Made by a program: the position numbers and the translations under genes. This document shows positions 8,173 to 19,217 of a stretch of 64,000 nt of DNA, in pieces. Under the pieces are notes generated by a model. That model had not been told where the DNA came from, ran no database searches, and saw only the letters and a list, made by a program, of their open reading frames with translations. This DNA comes from Pseudomonas sp. RIT-PI-AD (GTDB lineage: Bacteria > Pseudomonadota > Gammaproteobacteria > Pseudomonadales > Pseudomonadaceae): positions 43,217-107,216 of the forward strand of contig NZ_JANZKU010000018.1 in NCBI RefSeq assembly GCF_025642785.1, given 5' to 3'. How positions within the stretch are numbered: the first letter of the stretch is position 1; every line of letters starts with the position of its first letter.

Positions 8173-8786
8173 GAAACCATTTGGAAATTCCGCTCGCTAC
8201 GCTATTGATGCGTTATTTTCCGCTGTTCTTCTGTTCCCTGTTGCTGACGCTGTTCAGCCTGGCGGGGAGTTGCGTGCTGGTGGGCCGCTTCCTGCGCGGA
8301 TGGCTGGTGCCGGGGAGCGGCTACGGCGCGGCGGACGTCTTGATTCCCCTCGCCCTAGGACAGGTGATCGTGGTGTGCAAAGTGCTCATGGTACGCGGTT
8401 TCCGGCTGTTTCTCTGGCCGCTGGTGGCCCTGCTGCTGGCATGCTTCATGGCGTCGTCGACGGTGCTGATCGGGCGCGCCCTGTTCGATGTCCCGGGCGG
8501 CGTCGGGCTGTGGGAGCTCTCGGCGCTGGCGATGCCGCTGCTGGCGCTGGCGATGCTCCATTCGCGGCGCTACCAAGAGGCGCGCGCATTGTTCGCGTTC
8601 CGCCGCCACGAGCGTCAGGCGCTTGCCAATCCAGGTACTGTCCACCGGCCGCAACCGCCGGCGTTCCTGAACAACCTGGTCGAGCGCACGCCTCCAGGCG
8701 GGCATCCGCGGGATCGTTGGATAATCGGTGGGCTGCTCGTGCTGTCCTTCGCCGCCTTGGTCGCAAAGGCCTGGGGGCCTTTTTAG
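8169..8786 (+). CDS. Putative Tsi4-like membrane immunity protein
   Basis: A roughly 205-residue membrane protein. GTG 8169 overlaps the stop of the upstream gene (GTGA). ATG 8208, giving MRYFPLFFCSLLLTLF, is an alternative start that begins exactly at the first membrane helix. Four hydrophobic segments precede a basic cytoplasmic-looking stretch (SRRYQEARALFAFRRHER), and one more lies near the C-terminus. A membrane-embedded partner is what a pore-forming toxin would need for self-protection. Composition is AT-rich for the first 50 bases or so and then jumps to the GC-rich level of the chromosome. The stop codon lies just after a hairpin terminator. The role is inferred from the pairing only. 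Confidence 0.5.
   Translation: MRNHLEIPLATLLMRYFPLFFCSLLLTLFSLAGSCVLVGRFLRGWLVPGSGYGAADVLIPLALGQVIVVCKVLMVRGFRLFLWPLVALLLACFMASSTVLIGRALFDVPGGVGLWELSALAMPLLALAMLHSRRYQEARALFAFRRHERQALANPGTVHRPQPPAFLNNLVERTPPGGHPRDRWIIGGLLVLSFAALVAKAWGPF
8765..8784 (+). terminator. Rho-independent terminator inside the last codons
   Basis: AAAGGCC (8765-8771), loop TGGG, GGCC plus TTTTT (8776-8784) forms a stem with a T-run. It overlaps the last codons of the putative immunity gene, whose TAG stop follows immediately, so it would end the effector/immunity transcript. Confidence 0.7.
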
Positions 8787-8949
8787 GGAGCGCGAAGGGC
8801 GCGGCCGGCTGGTCCACGCGGCGCAAAAACCAGTCTTCCCAGCCGGCCCGCAGCGCCGAGTGCAGCACTTTTCGCGGGTGGCCCTGGGACGACCCAACCC
8901 AGCCACGCCCAGGCGCTCGAAGCCAACGGCAGGGCGCCACGGCGGCGCG

Positions 8950-9801
8950 TCAGCCGGTGCGGAAGACCAGCGCCAGGCCGCCGAGGATCGCCGCCATGCC
9001 CAGCAGGCTCAGGCCTGACAGCGGATTGCCGAGCAGCAGATAGTCCAGCAGGGCGGTCACGCCGGGCACCAGATAGAACAGGCTGGTGACGTTGACCAGG
9101 CTGCCGGCCTGGATCAGCCGGTACAGCAGCAGGGTCGCCGCCACCGAGATCACCAGGGCCAGCCACAGCAGCGGCAGGATGAAGCCCAGGCTCGCCTCGG
9201 CGTGCAGCGGCTGGAAGGGCGCGAAGGCCGCGCAGAGCAGCAGGCTCACCGCGTACTGCAGCGGCAGCACCCGCAGCGGCGGCTGGCTCAGGCCTTTCTG
9301 CAGGATCGCGCCGAAGGTCATGGCCAGCAGGGCGAGCAGGGCCCAGAGCATGCCGGCCAGGGAAAACCGCGCCAGGCCGATGCTCTGCCACACCACCAGG
9401 GTCAGGCCGCCCAGGGCCAGCGCCAAGCCCAGGCCACGGCGCCAGGAATAGCGGCGCTCGAACAGCAGCAGGGTGAGGATCGGCTGCACGCCCAGCAGGG
9501 TGGCGAGCACCCCCGGGGTGATGCCGTGGTCCAGGGCCAGCAGGTAACCGATCTGGTAGCCGCCGACCAGCGACAGGCCGGTCAGCGCGACCCGCCAGCG
9601 GGTGCCCGGCTCGGGCAGCCAGCGCCGCGGCGAACGGCGGATGATCAGCAGCGCGACCAGGGCAAGGGCCAGGCGCAGCAGGAGGAAGGCGAAGGCCGAC
9701 GCGTGGTCGAGCCCCCATTTGGCGAAGATCGCCCCGCTGCTCCAGAGCAGCACGAACAGCAGGGTCGTCCCGTGGGCGGACGCGAGTTTGCTAAAGGACA
9801 T
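8950..9801 (-). CDS. EamA/DMT-family membrane transporter
   Basis: A 283-residue protein with about ten predicted membrane helices in two EamA repeats. The first starts at FVLLWSSGAIFAKWGL, and the second contains PLLWLALVISVAATLLLYRL and FYLVPGVTALLDYLLLGN. Family members export small metabolites or amino acids from the cytoplasm; the substrate is unknown. Start chosen at MSFSKLAS; an in-frame ATG 12 codons upstream is possible, and neither has a strong ribosome site. It converges on the putative effector pair. Confidence 0.85.
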   Translation of the reverse strand: MSFSKLASAHGTTLLFVLLWSSGAIFAKWGLDHASAFAFLLLRLALALVALLIIRRSPRRWLPEPGTRWRVALTGLSLVGGYQIGYLLALDHGITPGVLATLLGVQPILTLLLFERRYSWRRGLGLALALGGLTLVVWQSIGLARFSLAGMLWALLALLAMTFGAILQKGLSQPPLRVLPLQYAVSLLLCAAFAPFQPLHAEASLGFILPLLWLALVISVAATLLLYRLIQAGSLVNVTSLFYLVPGVTALLDYLLLGNPLSGLSLLGMAAILGGLALVFRTG

Positions 9802-10448
9802 GGGAAGGTACCTGTCGAAAGGACGGGGCTCCGGCAACGACGGCCGCGGGGGCGTCGCCTGGAAAGACCGGAGGGGATCGGGTCAGCCGCGCGGAGCGGC
9901 CGGCGGATCGACAGGCGGGGGTGGGGAAAGGGCGCAGGCGAGAGCACCTGCATGGGTACCTGCGAGGGCGCCTGCAAGGGCGTCGATGCGCGCAGCGACG
10001 TTCGCGATCACGGCCGTGGCGGGCGTGGATGCGGAAGCGGAAAGCGCTGCGGATCGAGGCATGGAGGGTTACCGGGAAAGCGGGCCGGGGGTTCCGGGCC
10101 AGGGCCTAACCCTACCCCATCGGAAAGCGGCCCGACAAGCCGGCGCCCCGGCTCGTCGTCCAGGGGCATGGCGGCCGCCATGGACAGGTACCCGGGCTTC
10201 CTCCGGCGTACGCCGCGCCGCCGGTGCGCTTCGCCGCAAGGAACGGGGTGCCGGGAGCGGCGTCTTGCTTTAGGCTGCATCGAACGGAGGGCCGGCCCCG
10301 ACCCTCCCTTGCATGTCGTCCCCGCCGCCCGGACTCCTCCGATGACCGACCCGCGTTCCCGCTCGATGCCTTCCCGGTCGACCCCGTACCTGCCTCACCC
10401 CGGCGCGCCGCGCCTGGGTGCGAAGACACCCGGCCACGGGAGCGGCCG
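9802..10448. other. Intergenic stretch without a recognised gene
   Basis: About 650 bases of GC-rich sequence between the EamA gene and the glycosylase. Open frames exist on both strands, but they encode Ala/Pro/Arg-rich strings with no recognisable domain and no good ribosome site. Around 9946-9985 there is a run of short, imperfect repeats around CTGCATGGGTACCTGCGAGG. I see no RNA gene, operator or terminator that I would defend. Confidence 0.5.
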
Positions 10449-11135
10449 ATGACCGCCCGGATGGGCGGCGAGGCGGATTACCGCCAGGCCAGCGCGTTCC
10501 TCGCCGACCTGGACCCGGACTGGGCCTGGCTGGTGCGCACGGTCGGCCCCTGCGCCCATGCGCCCAAGCCGTCCCGCGAACCCTACGAGGCCCTGGCGCG
10601 GGCGATCGCCTACCAGCAACTGCACGCCCGCGCCGGCGATGCCATGCTCGGGCGCCTGCTGGCCTCGACGCCCGGCGGCGGTTTTCCCGCTCCCGCCCAA
10701 CTGCTGGCCCTCGGCGCCGAGGGGTTGCGCGGGTGCGGGTTCTCCGCGAACAAGGCACTGGCCTTGTTGGGCATCGCCGAGGCCCGCCTGAGCGGGATCA
10801 TCCCCAGCGGCGAGGTCGCCGCGACCCTGGACGACGAAACGCTCATCGAACGCCTGCTGCCCCTGCGCGGCGTCGGCCGCTGGACCGTGGAAATGCTGCT
10901 GATCTACAGCCTGGAACGCATGGATGTGCTGCCCGCCGACGACTTCGGCGTGCGCGAGGGCTATCGCCGGCTGAAAGGCCTGGAGCGGCAACCCACGCGC
11001 AAGCGGATGATCGAGATCGGCGCCGCCTGGCGACCCCATCGCACCGTTGCCGCCTGGTACCTCTGGCGGGTCCCGGCGACCCCCACGGAATTCGAGCGCA
11101 ACAGGCGGAGTGCGGCGCCGGACGGCCCGGCCTAA
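10449..11135 (+). CDS. DNA-3-methyladenine glycosylase II-type (AlkA-like)
   Basis: A 228-residue HhH-GPD glycosylase that would remove alkylated bases. The helix-hairpin-helix LPLRGVGRWTVEM is at 137-149, followed by the catalytic loop LPADDFGVREG with Asp164-Asp165. The early IAYQQL motif is the usual AlkA core feature. It is shorter than E. coli AlkA (282), lacking that enzyme's N-terminal domain, as in many bacterial AlkA-like proteins. ATG 10449 was chosen because upstream in-frame residues are low-complexity. It lies 38 bases before ada, forming an alkylation-repair pair. Confidence 0.9.
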   Translation: MTARMGGEADYRQASAFLADLDPDWAWLVRTVGPCAHAPKPSREPYEALARAIAYQQLHARAGDAMLGRLLASTPGGGFPAPAQLLALGAEGLRGCGFSANKALALLGIAEARLSGIIPSGEVAATLDDETLIERLLPLRGVGRWTVEMLLIYSLERMDVLPADDFGVREGYRRLKGLERQPTRKRMIEIGAAWRPHRTVAAWYLWRVPATPTEFERNRRSAAPDGPA

Positions 11136-11173
11136 CCTGGCCTCCGATGCCCTTCCACCCTTGCGGAGCAGCC

Positions 11174-12259
11174 ATGCGCTCATCCAGATCCCCGATTCCA
11201 GGCGATGCCGCCGCCGTCCAGGCCGATCCGCGCTGGCACGCCGTGCTGGCGCGCGACCCGGCGGCCGACGGCCGTTTCGTCTACGCCGTGCGGACCACCG
11301 GCGTGTACTGCCGGCCCAGCGCCTCGGCGCGCTTGCCGCGCCCGGAGAACGTGGAGTTCTTCGACAGCGCCGAGCAGGCCGAGGCGGCCGGTTACCGGCC
11401 GAGCCGGCGCGCGGCGGCCGACCGCGGCCAGGTGGCGGCGCGACGCGCGCAGTGGGTGGCCGAGGCTTGTCGGCGCATCGACGCGGCGGAGCAGCCGCCG
11501 AGCTTGGCCGAACTGGCCGCCGCGGCTGGCGTGAGCCCCTACCATTTCCACCGGATCTTCAAGGCGATCACCGGCCTGACCCCGAAGGCCTACGCCGACG
11601 CCCGGCGCAGGCGCGCGGTGCGGGCGGGGCTGGAAAAGGGCGCCTCGGTGACGGAAACCCTCTACGCCGCCGGATTCAATTCCAACGGGCGCTTCTACGC
11701 CGCCAGCGACGCGCTGCTGGGGATGACCCCCAGCGACTACCGCGCGGGCGGCAGCAACACCGCGATCCGCTTCGCCCTGGGCGAGTGCTCCCTGGGTTCG
11801 ATCCTGGTGGCGCAGAGCGCGCGGGGGGTGTGCGCGATCCTGCTGGGCGACGACCCGGACGCGTTGCTGCGGCAACTGCAGGATGCCTTTCCCCGCGCCG
11901 AACTGGTCGGCGGCGACGCGCCGTTCGAGAGGCTGGTGGCGCTGGTGGTCGGCTTCATCGAGGCGCCGGCGCTGGGCCTGGACCTGCCGCTGGACGTGCG
12001 CGGCACCGCCTTCCAGCAGCGGGTGTGGCAGGCGCTGCGCGAGATTCCGTTGGGCAGCACGGCGAGCTACGCGGACATCGCCGCCCGGATCGGCGCGCCC
12101 CGCGCGGTGCGGGCCGTGGCCCGTGCCTGCGGGGCCAACCGCCTGGCGGTGGCCATTCCCTGTCACCGGGTGGTGCGCAGCGATGGCCAGTTGTCCGGCT
12201 ACCGCTGGGGGGTGGAACGCAAGCGCCGCCTGCTGGAACGAGAAACGCCGCCGTCCTGA
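11174..12259 (+). CDS. ada: Ada-type methyltransferase/regulator with degenerate N-domain zinc site
   Basis: A 361-residue three-domain protein. Residues about 15-85 are the Ada N-domain (RFVYAVRTTGVYCRPS), about 100-190 an AraC-type helix-turn-helix (YHFHRIFKAITGLTPKAY), and the C-terminal third an O6-alkylguanine transferase with IPCHRV and nucleophile Cys330. The N-domain normally has four zinc cysteines, one of which accepts methyl groups from phosphotriesters. Here Cys46 remains, but the positions that align with E. coli Cys42, Cys69 and Cys72 are Ala50, Ser77 and Ala80. Direct repair of O6-methylguanine should remain, but methyl-triggered switching of the regulator is doubtful. It is probably co-transcribed with the glycosylase. 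Confidence 0.92.
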   Translation: MRSSRSPIPGDAAAVQADPRWHAVLARDPAADGRFVYAVRTTGVYCRPSASARLPRPENVEFFDSAEQAEAAGYRPSRRAAADRGQVAARRAQWVAEACRRIDAAEQPPSLAELAAAAGVSPYHFHRIFKAITGLTPKAYADARRRRAVRAGLEKGASVTETLYAAGFNSNGRFYAASDALLGMTPSDYRAGGSNTAIRFALGECSLGSILVAQSARGVCAILLGDDPDALLRQLQDAFPRAELVGGDAPFERLVALVVGFIEAPALGLDLPLDVRGTAFQQRVWQALREIPLGSTASYADIAARIGAPRAVRAVARACGANRLAVAIPCHRVVRSDGQLSGYRWGVERKRRLLERETPPS

Positions 12260-12403
12260 CAGGCGCGGCCGGCGTGATCGCCCGCATGGAGTTCCCCGAA
12301 AGCGGCGGGCGGAAGGGCTGGCATCCCGGCGAAGGGGCTTACGCCGGACGAAGGGCCCCAGGGGGCTTCGATCCGTGCGCCCTGACCGATCCCGTCTCCT
12401 GGC

Positions 12404-13438
12404 TTACAGCGCCTGGCGCGCTGCGTGCCAGGCGTGGCGCTGCTCGGCGTCGAGGAAGGTCCAGGCGACGAAGCGGCTCTGCTTCTGCCCCTGGGCCATG
12501 TCCAGGGTGCGCACTTCACGGGCCTTGGCGGCGCGCAGCCGGGCCAGCACCCCCGGCAGATTGCCGGCCTTGGACACCAGGCTGCTGAACCAGAGCACCT
12601 GGGTCGGGTAGGCGACGCTTTCGTCGATCATCCGTTGCAGGAACCCGGCTTCGCCGCCGACGCACCAGAGTTCGGCGCCCTGGCCGCCGAAATTGAGCAG
12701 CGGCAGCCTGCGCCGCGGATCGAGCTTGCCGAGGTTGCGCCACTTGCGCTGGCTGCCGCGGGTGGCTTCGTCGAGGGAGGCGTGGAACGGCGGGTTGCAC
12801 AGGCTCAGGTCGAAACGCTCGCCGGTCTCCAGCAGGCCCTTGAACAGGTGCCGCGGTTCGGCTTGCCTGCGCAGCTCGATGGCCCCGTCGAGCCCGGGGT
12901 TGCCGGCGACGATCGCCCGCGCCGAGTCCAGCGCCTGCGGGTCGATGTCGGCGCCGACGAAGCGCCAGCCGTATTCGCAATGGCCGATCAGCGGGTAGAT
13001 GCAATTGGCGCCGACGCCGATGTCCAGCACGCGCACCGCCGGGCCGCGGGGGATCGTCGCCTCGAGGGACCGCGCCGGGTGCCCGGCCGCGGTGGCGCCC
13101 GCCTGGCGATCCTCGGCGAGCAGGTCGGCCAGGCCGTGCAGGTAGTCGGCGCGGCCGGGAATCGGCGGGCACAGGTAGCCGGGCGGAATGTCCCAGTGGG
13201 CGATGCCGTAGAAGCGCTTGAGCAGGGCGCGGTTGAACACCTTCACCGCCTCGGGATCGGCGAAGTCGATGCTCGGCTTGCCATAGGGGTTGAGGATCAC
13301 GTGGGCGGCCAGCGCCGGGCTTTCGGCGATCAGCGCGGGGAAGTCGTAGCGGCCCTGGTGGCGGTTGCGCGGGTGCAGCGTGGCCGGGCGTTCGGCGGGA
13401 GGCGTGGGGCGCGGGGCGCCGCCGCGGGGTCTGGACAT
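12404..13438 (-). CDS. rlmF: 23S rRNA (adenine-1618-N6)-methyltransferase RlmF
   Basis: A 344-residue SAM-dependent methyltransferase of the RlmF (YbiN) family, modifying A1618 of 23S rRNA. N-terminal [16 protein letters not shown] and [15 protein letters not shown] are family signatures. [16 protein letters not shown] is the SAM-binding motif I and [11 protein letters not shown] the catalytic NPPF motif for adenine N6. Length and motifs are complete. It converges on ada. Confidence 0.94.
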   Translation of the reverse strand: MSRPRGGAPRPTPPAERPATLHPRNRHQGRYDFPALIAESPALAAHVILNPYGKPSIDFADPEAVKVFNRALLKRFYGIAHWDIPPGYLCPPIPGRADYLHGLADLLAEDRQAGATAAGHPARSLEATIPRGPAVRVLDIGVGANCIYPLIGHCEYGWRFVGADIDPQALDSARAIVAGNPGLDGAIELRRQAEPRHLFKGLLETGERFDLSLCNPPFHASLDEATRGSQRKWRNLGKLDPRRRLPLLNFGGQGAELWCVGGEAGFLQRMIDESVAYPTQVLWFSSLVSKAGNLPGVLARLRAAKAREVRTLDMAQGQKQSRFVAWTFLDAEQRHAWHAARQAL

Positions 13439-13508
13439 AGCGGGATCGGTCGAGTGGGGCGGGCCGGCATTCTCCCACAGCCGCGCGCCCGGCGGCAGCG
13501 GCCGCGCC

Positions 13509-15341
13509 TCAGTACAGCGGGAACAGCCAGGGCACCATCAGCACGCTGATCAGCATCACCAGCAGGGTGAAGGGCACGCCGATCTTCACGAAGTCGCCGA
13601 AGCGGTACTGGCCCGGGCCCAGCACCAGAGTGTTCACCGGCGAGGAAATCGGCGTCATGAAAGCTGCCGAGGCGGCCAGGGCCACGGTGATCGCGAAGGG
13701 GTAGGGCGAGGCGCCGAGCTGCTGCGCGGTGGCGATGGCCACCGGCGCCATCAACACCGCGGTGGCGGTGTTGGAGATGAACAGGCCGATCAGCGCGGTG
13801 AGGGCGAACAGGCTGGCGAGGATCGCATAGGGGCCGGCGTCGCCGAGCAGGCCGACCAGCCCGGCCACCGCCAGCTCGATGCCGCCGGTCTTCTCCAGGG
13901 CCAGGGCGAACGGCAGCATGCCGACGATCAGGATCAGGCTCTGCCAGTGGATCGAGCGGTAGGCGCTGTCCATGTCGATGCAGCGGAAGGCGCCCATCAC
14001 CAGGCAGCCGATCAGCGCGGCGAGCACGTTGGGCACCCAGCCGCCGATCATCAGCAGCACCATCAGCGCCAGGGCCAGCAGGGCGAAGGGCGCGCGGCTG
14101 GCGGCCGGCGCCACCTCGTCCACTTCGGCCGGCAGGCTCAGCACGAGGAAATCCCGTTGCTGGGTCTGCAACTGGCGAATCGCCTTCCACGGGCCTATCA
14201 CCAGCAGGGTGTCGGCGAAGCGCAGGCGTTCCTCCACCAGCGCCCCGGTGAGGGGCTCGCGCTCCCGGCGCAGGCCGATCACGTTGAGCCCGTACTGGCT
14301 GCGGAAGGCCAGCTCCAGCAGGGTCTTGCCGATCAGCGTGGACTCCGGCGGCAGGGTCACTTCGGCCATGCCCACCTCCCGCGACTGGTCGGTGAAGTAG
14401 CTGCCGCGCAGGCGCAGCGGCTCCAGGCCGAGCTGCCGGCACAGGGCGTGGAGGTCTTCGAGGGGCGCGAAGAGGTCGAGCAGCAGCACGTCGCCTGCCT
14501 TGATCTCGGTGCTGGCGCTGGGGCTGAGCACTTCGCGGCCGAAGCGGTATTGCCGCTCGATGCCCACCACGTTGGCGCCATGCAGGGTACGCAGGTGCAG
14601 CTCCTGCAACGGCCGGCCGAGCAGCGGCGAGTCGGCGCTCACCCGCAGGCGCCGTTCGCGGCCGGCCAGGTGATAGTCGCGGACCAGGTCGAGCAAGGTG
14701 CGCCGCGCCTGGCGCGCGTCGTCCTTGGGGCTGGTGCCGCCGAGCCAGCGGCGGGTGAGCAGCATGTAGCCAACGCCCAGGGCCAGCACCGCCAGGCCGA
14801 ACGGGGTGACGGCGAAGAACCCCAGGCCTTCGTAGCCGGCGCGGCGCAGCTCGCTGTGCACCACCAGGTTCGGCGCCGTGGCCACCAGGGTGAGCATGCC
14901 GCTGATCAGCCCGGCGACCGACAGCGGCATCATCAGCCGGCGCGGCGAAATGCGCAGGCGCGAGGCGACGCTGAGCACCACCGGAATGAAGATCGCCACC
15001 ACCCCGGTGGAGCTCATCACCGAGCCGAGCCCGGCGGCGGCCAGCATCAGCAGTACCAGCAAGCGCGTCTCGCTGCTGCCGGCGCGGCGTGCCAGCCATT
15101 CGCCGAGGCGCAGGGCCACGCCGGTGCGCACCAGGCCCTCGCCGATAACGAAGAGCGCGGCGATCAGCACCACGCTGGGATCGCTGAAGCCGGCCAGGGC
15201 GTCCTGCACGTCGATCACTCCCGACAGCGGCAGGATCACCATCACCAGCAGCGCCACCACGTCCATCCGCGGCCGGTTGGCGACGAACAGCGCCACGGCG
15301 ACGGCCAGCAGGGTCAGCACCCAGATCAATTGCGGATTCAT
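13509..15341 (-). CDS. SLC13/DASS-type anion transporter with two TrkA-C domains
   Basis: A 610-residue inner-membrane carrier. The N-terminal membrane block (from [20 protein letters not shown]) and C-terminal block carry the CitMHS/SLC13 motifs, including [15 protein letters not shown] and [14 protein letters not shown]. Two soluble RCK-C (TrkA-C) domains of about 80 residues each lie between them, near residues 215-385. The family moves dicarboxylates, sulfate or similar anions with sodium or protons; the substrate is not determined. It is transcribed with the small winged-helix gene 34 bases upstream. Confidence 0.88.
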   Translation of the reverse strand: MNPQLIWVLTLLAVAVALFVANRPRMDVVALLVMVILPLSGVIDVQDALAGFSDPSVVLIAALFVIGEGLVRTGVALRLGEWLARRAGSSETRLLVLLMLAAAGLGSVMSSTGVVAIFIPVVLSVASRLRISPRRLMMPLSVAGLISGMLTLVATAPNLVVHSELRRAGYEGLGFFAVTPFGLAVLALGVGYMLLTRRWLGGTSPKDDARQARRTLLDLVRDYHLAGRERRLRVSADSPLLGRPLQELHLRTLHGANVVGIERQYRFGREVLSPSASTEIKAGDVLLLDLFAPLEDLHALCRQLGLEPLRLRGSYFTDQSREVGMAEVTLPPESTLIGKTLLELAFRSQYGLNVIGLRREREPLTGALVEERLRFADTLLVIGPWKAIRQLQTQQRDFLVLSLPAEVDEVAPAASRAPFALLALALMVLLMIGGWVPNVLAALIGCLVMGAFRCIDMDSAYRSIHWQSLILIVGMLPFALALEKTGGIELAVAGLVGLLGDAGPYAILASLFALTALIGLFISNTATAVLMAPVAIATAQQLGASPYPFAITVALAASAAFMTPISSPVNTLVLGPGQYRFGDFVKIGVPFTLLVMLISVLMVPWLFPLY

Positions 15342-15375
15342 CCCGTCCCCTCGGTAAGGCGTCGCTCGCAGCCTG

Positions 15376-15672
15376 TCACGGATAGCCGAGGGTGTGCTTG
15401 ATGTGCGGCAAATGCGTGGCGATCCACTGGCGATCGATCGGCCCCCAGTCGCGGATGCGGTAGTGGCCGGCGTTGTTGCGCTCGCCGGCGTCCTGTTCGA
15501 AGACGCAGTCGATGTCCAGCTCGGCGAGGGCGGCGAGGGTGTCCTGGGCGGTGCGTCGGGGCATGCCGGTGGCGCTCATCAGCGCCGGCACGCTGGTGGC
15601 CGCGCCGCTGTCGATCAGCCAGGCGACGTAGAGGCGGCGGTAGAAGCTGGTGCGGGTCTTGCTGGTCTGCAT
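15376..15672 (-). CDS. Small winged helix-turn-helix protein
   Basis: A 98-residue protein resembling the HTH_43 winged-helix family. A helical N-terminus ([18 protein letters not shown]) leads into [20 protein letters not shown] as recognition helices, a short wing, and a conserved tail [19 protein letters not shown]. It precedes the SLC13 carrier on the same strand and may regulate it, which is inference. No ligand domain is present. Confidence 0.75.
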   Translation of the reverse strand: MQTSKTRTSFYRRLYVAWLIDSGAATSVPALMSATGMPRRTAQDTLAALAELDIDCVFEQDAGERNNAGHYRIRDWGPIDRQWIATHLPHIKHTLGYP

Positions 15673-15882
15673 GGCGGGTATCCGTGGCGCTCAAGGGTAG
15701 AGACGTGCCGCCCGGCGGCGCAGGGTGCAATGGCGGCTGGCGAAGAACGGGTGGATCACGCCGCGCCCCAGCGGGGCGGCGACGCGCGCCTATCCTGCCA
15801 GCCCCGGGCGACCGGGTGTAGTGCCCCCTGTGCCAGCCTGCCGGAGGAGGATGGCGTGCAAGGAGGTGTAGGTGAAGGGAGC

Positions 15883-15980
15883 GGTGGATCGGTGAAGCGT
15901 GATCCACCCTACGGGGGGCGAGAACCGCGATCGAGGGTTGCTCGTCCCGTAGGGTGGATGACGCTTTTTTCATCCACCAC
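15883..15980. repeat. 98-bp dyad repeat, copy 1
   Basis: Runs from GGTGGATCGG to CATCCACCAC. Internal arms GATCCACCCTACGGG and CCCGTAGGGTGGAT are inverted copies separated by a variable loop. The outer GGTGGAT and ATCCACC pair too, and a T-run follows GATGACGC. It is nearly identical in length and sequence to the copy 78 bases downstream. It resembles the widespread short intergenic palindromes of Pseudomonas and has no coding sense. Confidence 0.85.
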
Positions 15981-16058
15981 CCGCCGACGCCGAAGGTGAT
16001 CGCGGGAGCGTCATTCGGAAAAGCACGACCTGGCGAGAAATGCCGCGGGGGGCCATCC

Positions 16059-16156
16059 GGTGGATCGGTGGAGCGTGATCCACCCTACGGGGGGCGAGAA
16101 CCGCGACCGCGGACTGTTCGTCCCGTAGGGTGGATGACGCTTTTTTCATCCACCAC
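16059..16156. repeat. 98-bp dyad repeat, copy 2
   Basis: Same architecture and length as the copy at 15883; differences are concentrated in the loop and near position 15 of the unit, as expected if the stem is maintained by pairing. The GACGCTTTTTTCATC portion could act as a weak terminator on either strand. It lies just beyond the valS terminator. Confidence 0.85.
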
Positions 16157-16180
16157 GCCGCCGGCGTGGGGGCGCCATGA

Positions 16181-16206
16181 AAAAGCCCGGGCGGGCCCGG
16201 GCTTTT
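16181..16206 (-). terminator. valS terminator
   Basis: Perfect 11-base arms AAAAGCCCGGG (16181-16191) and CCCGGGCTTTT (16196-16206) around loop CGGG, five bases past the valS stop on the minus strand, with a T-run on that strand. Confidence 0.9.
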
Positions 16207-16210
16207 GGCG

Positions 16211-19042
<2,832 letters not shown>

Positions 19043-19146
19043 GGGGGCGGGACCCTTACTCGCGGCTGATCGGGAAAGCCGCCGAGTATAGCGGGATGGC
19101 GCGCCGGGCGGGAATCGCGGCGCGTCCGCCGGCGCGGCCCGGCGGA

Positions 19147-19160
19147 TTGACATGCATCAA
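19147..19160 (+). promoter_or_regulatory. Candidate Anr (FNR-type) box
   Basis: TTGACATGCATCAA differs at one position from the TTGAT-N4-ATCAA consensus. It is centred about 64 bases before the start of the universal stress gene, compatible with activation from about -41.5. The P. aeruginosa homologue is known to be oxygen-limitation induced through Anr. Confidence 0.7.
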
Positions 19161-19217
19161 GGGCCGAGGCGGCGCGTTGCGCTGGAATGCCGGTTTTTTC
19201 ATGCGGAGGAGCCGCCG

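Noticed and set aside
10008..10280. Small gene in the 9.8-10.4 kb gap
   Set aside because: Frames on both strands are Ala/Pro/Arg-rich, have no ribosome site and overlap each other; treated as non-coding.
15883..16156. CRISPR array
   Set aside because: Only two repeats, each 98 bp and palindromic, with one spacer of 78 bp; no cas genes nearby.
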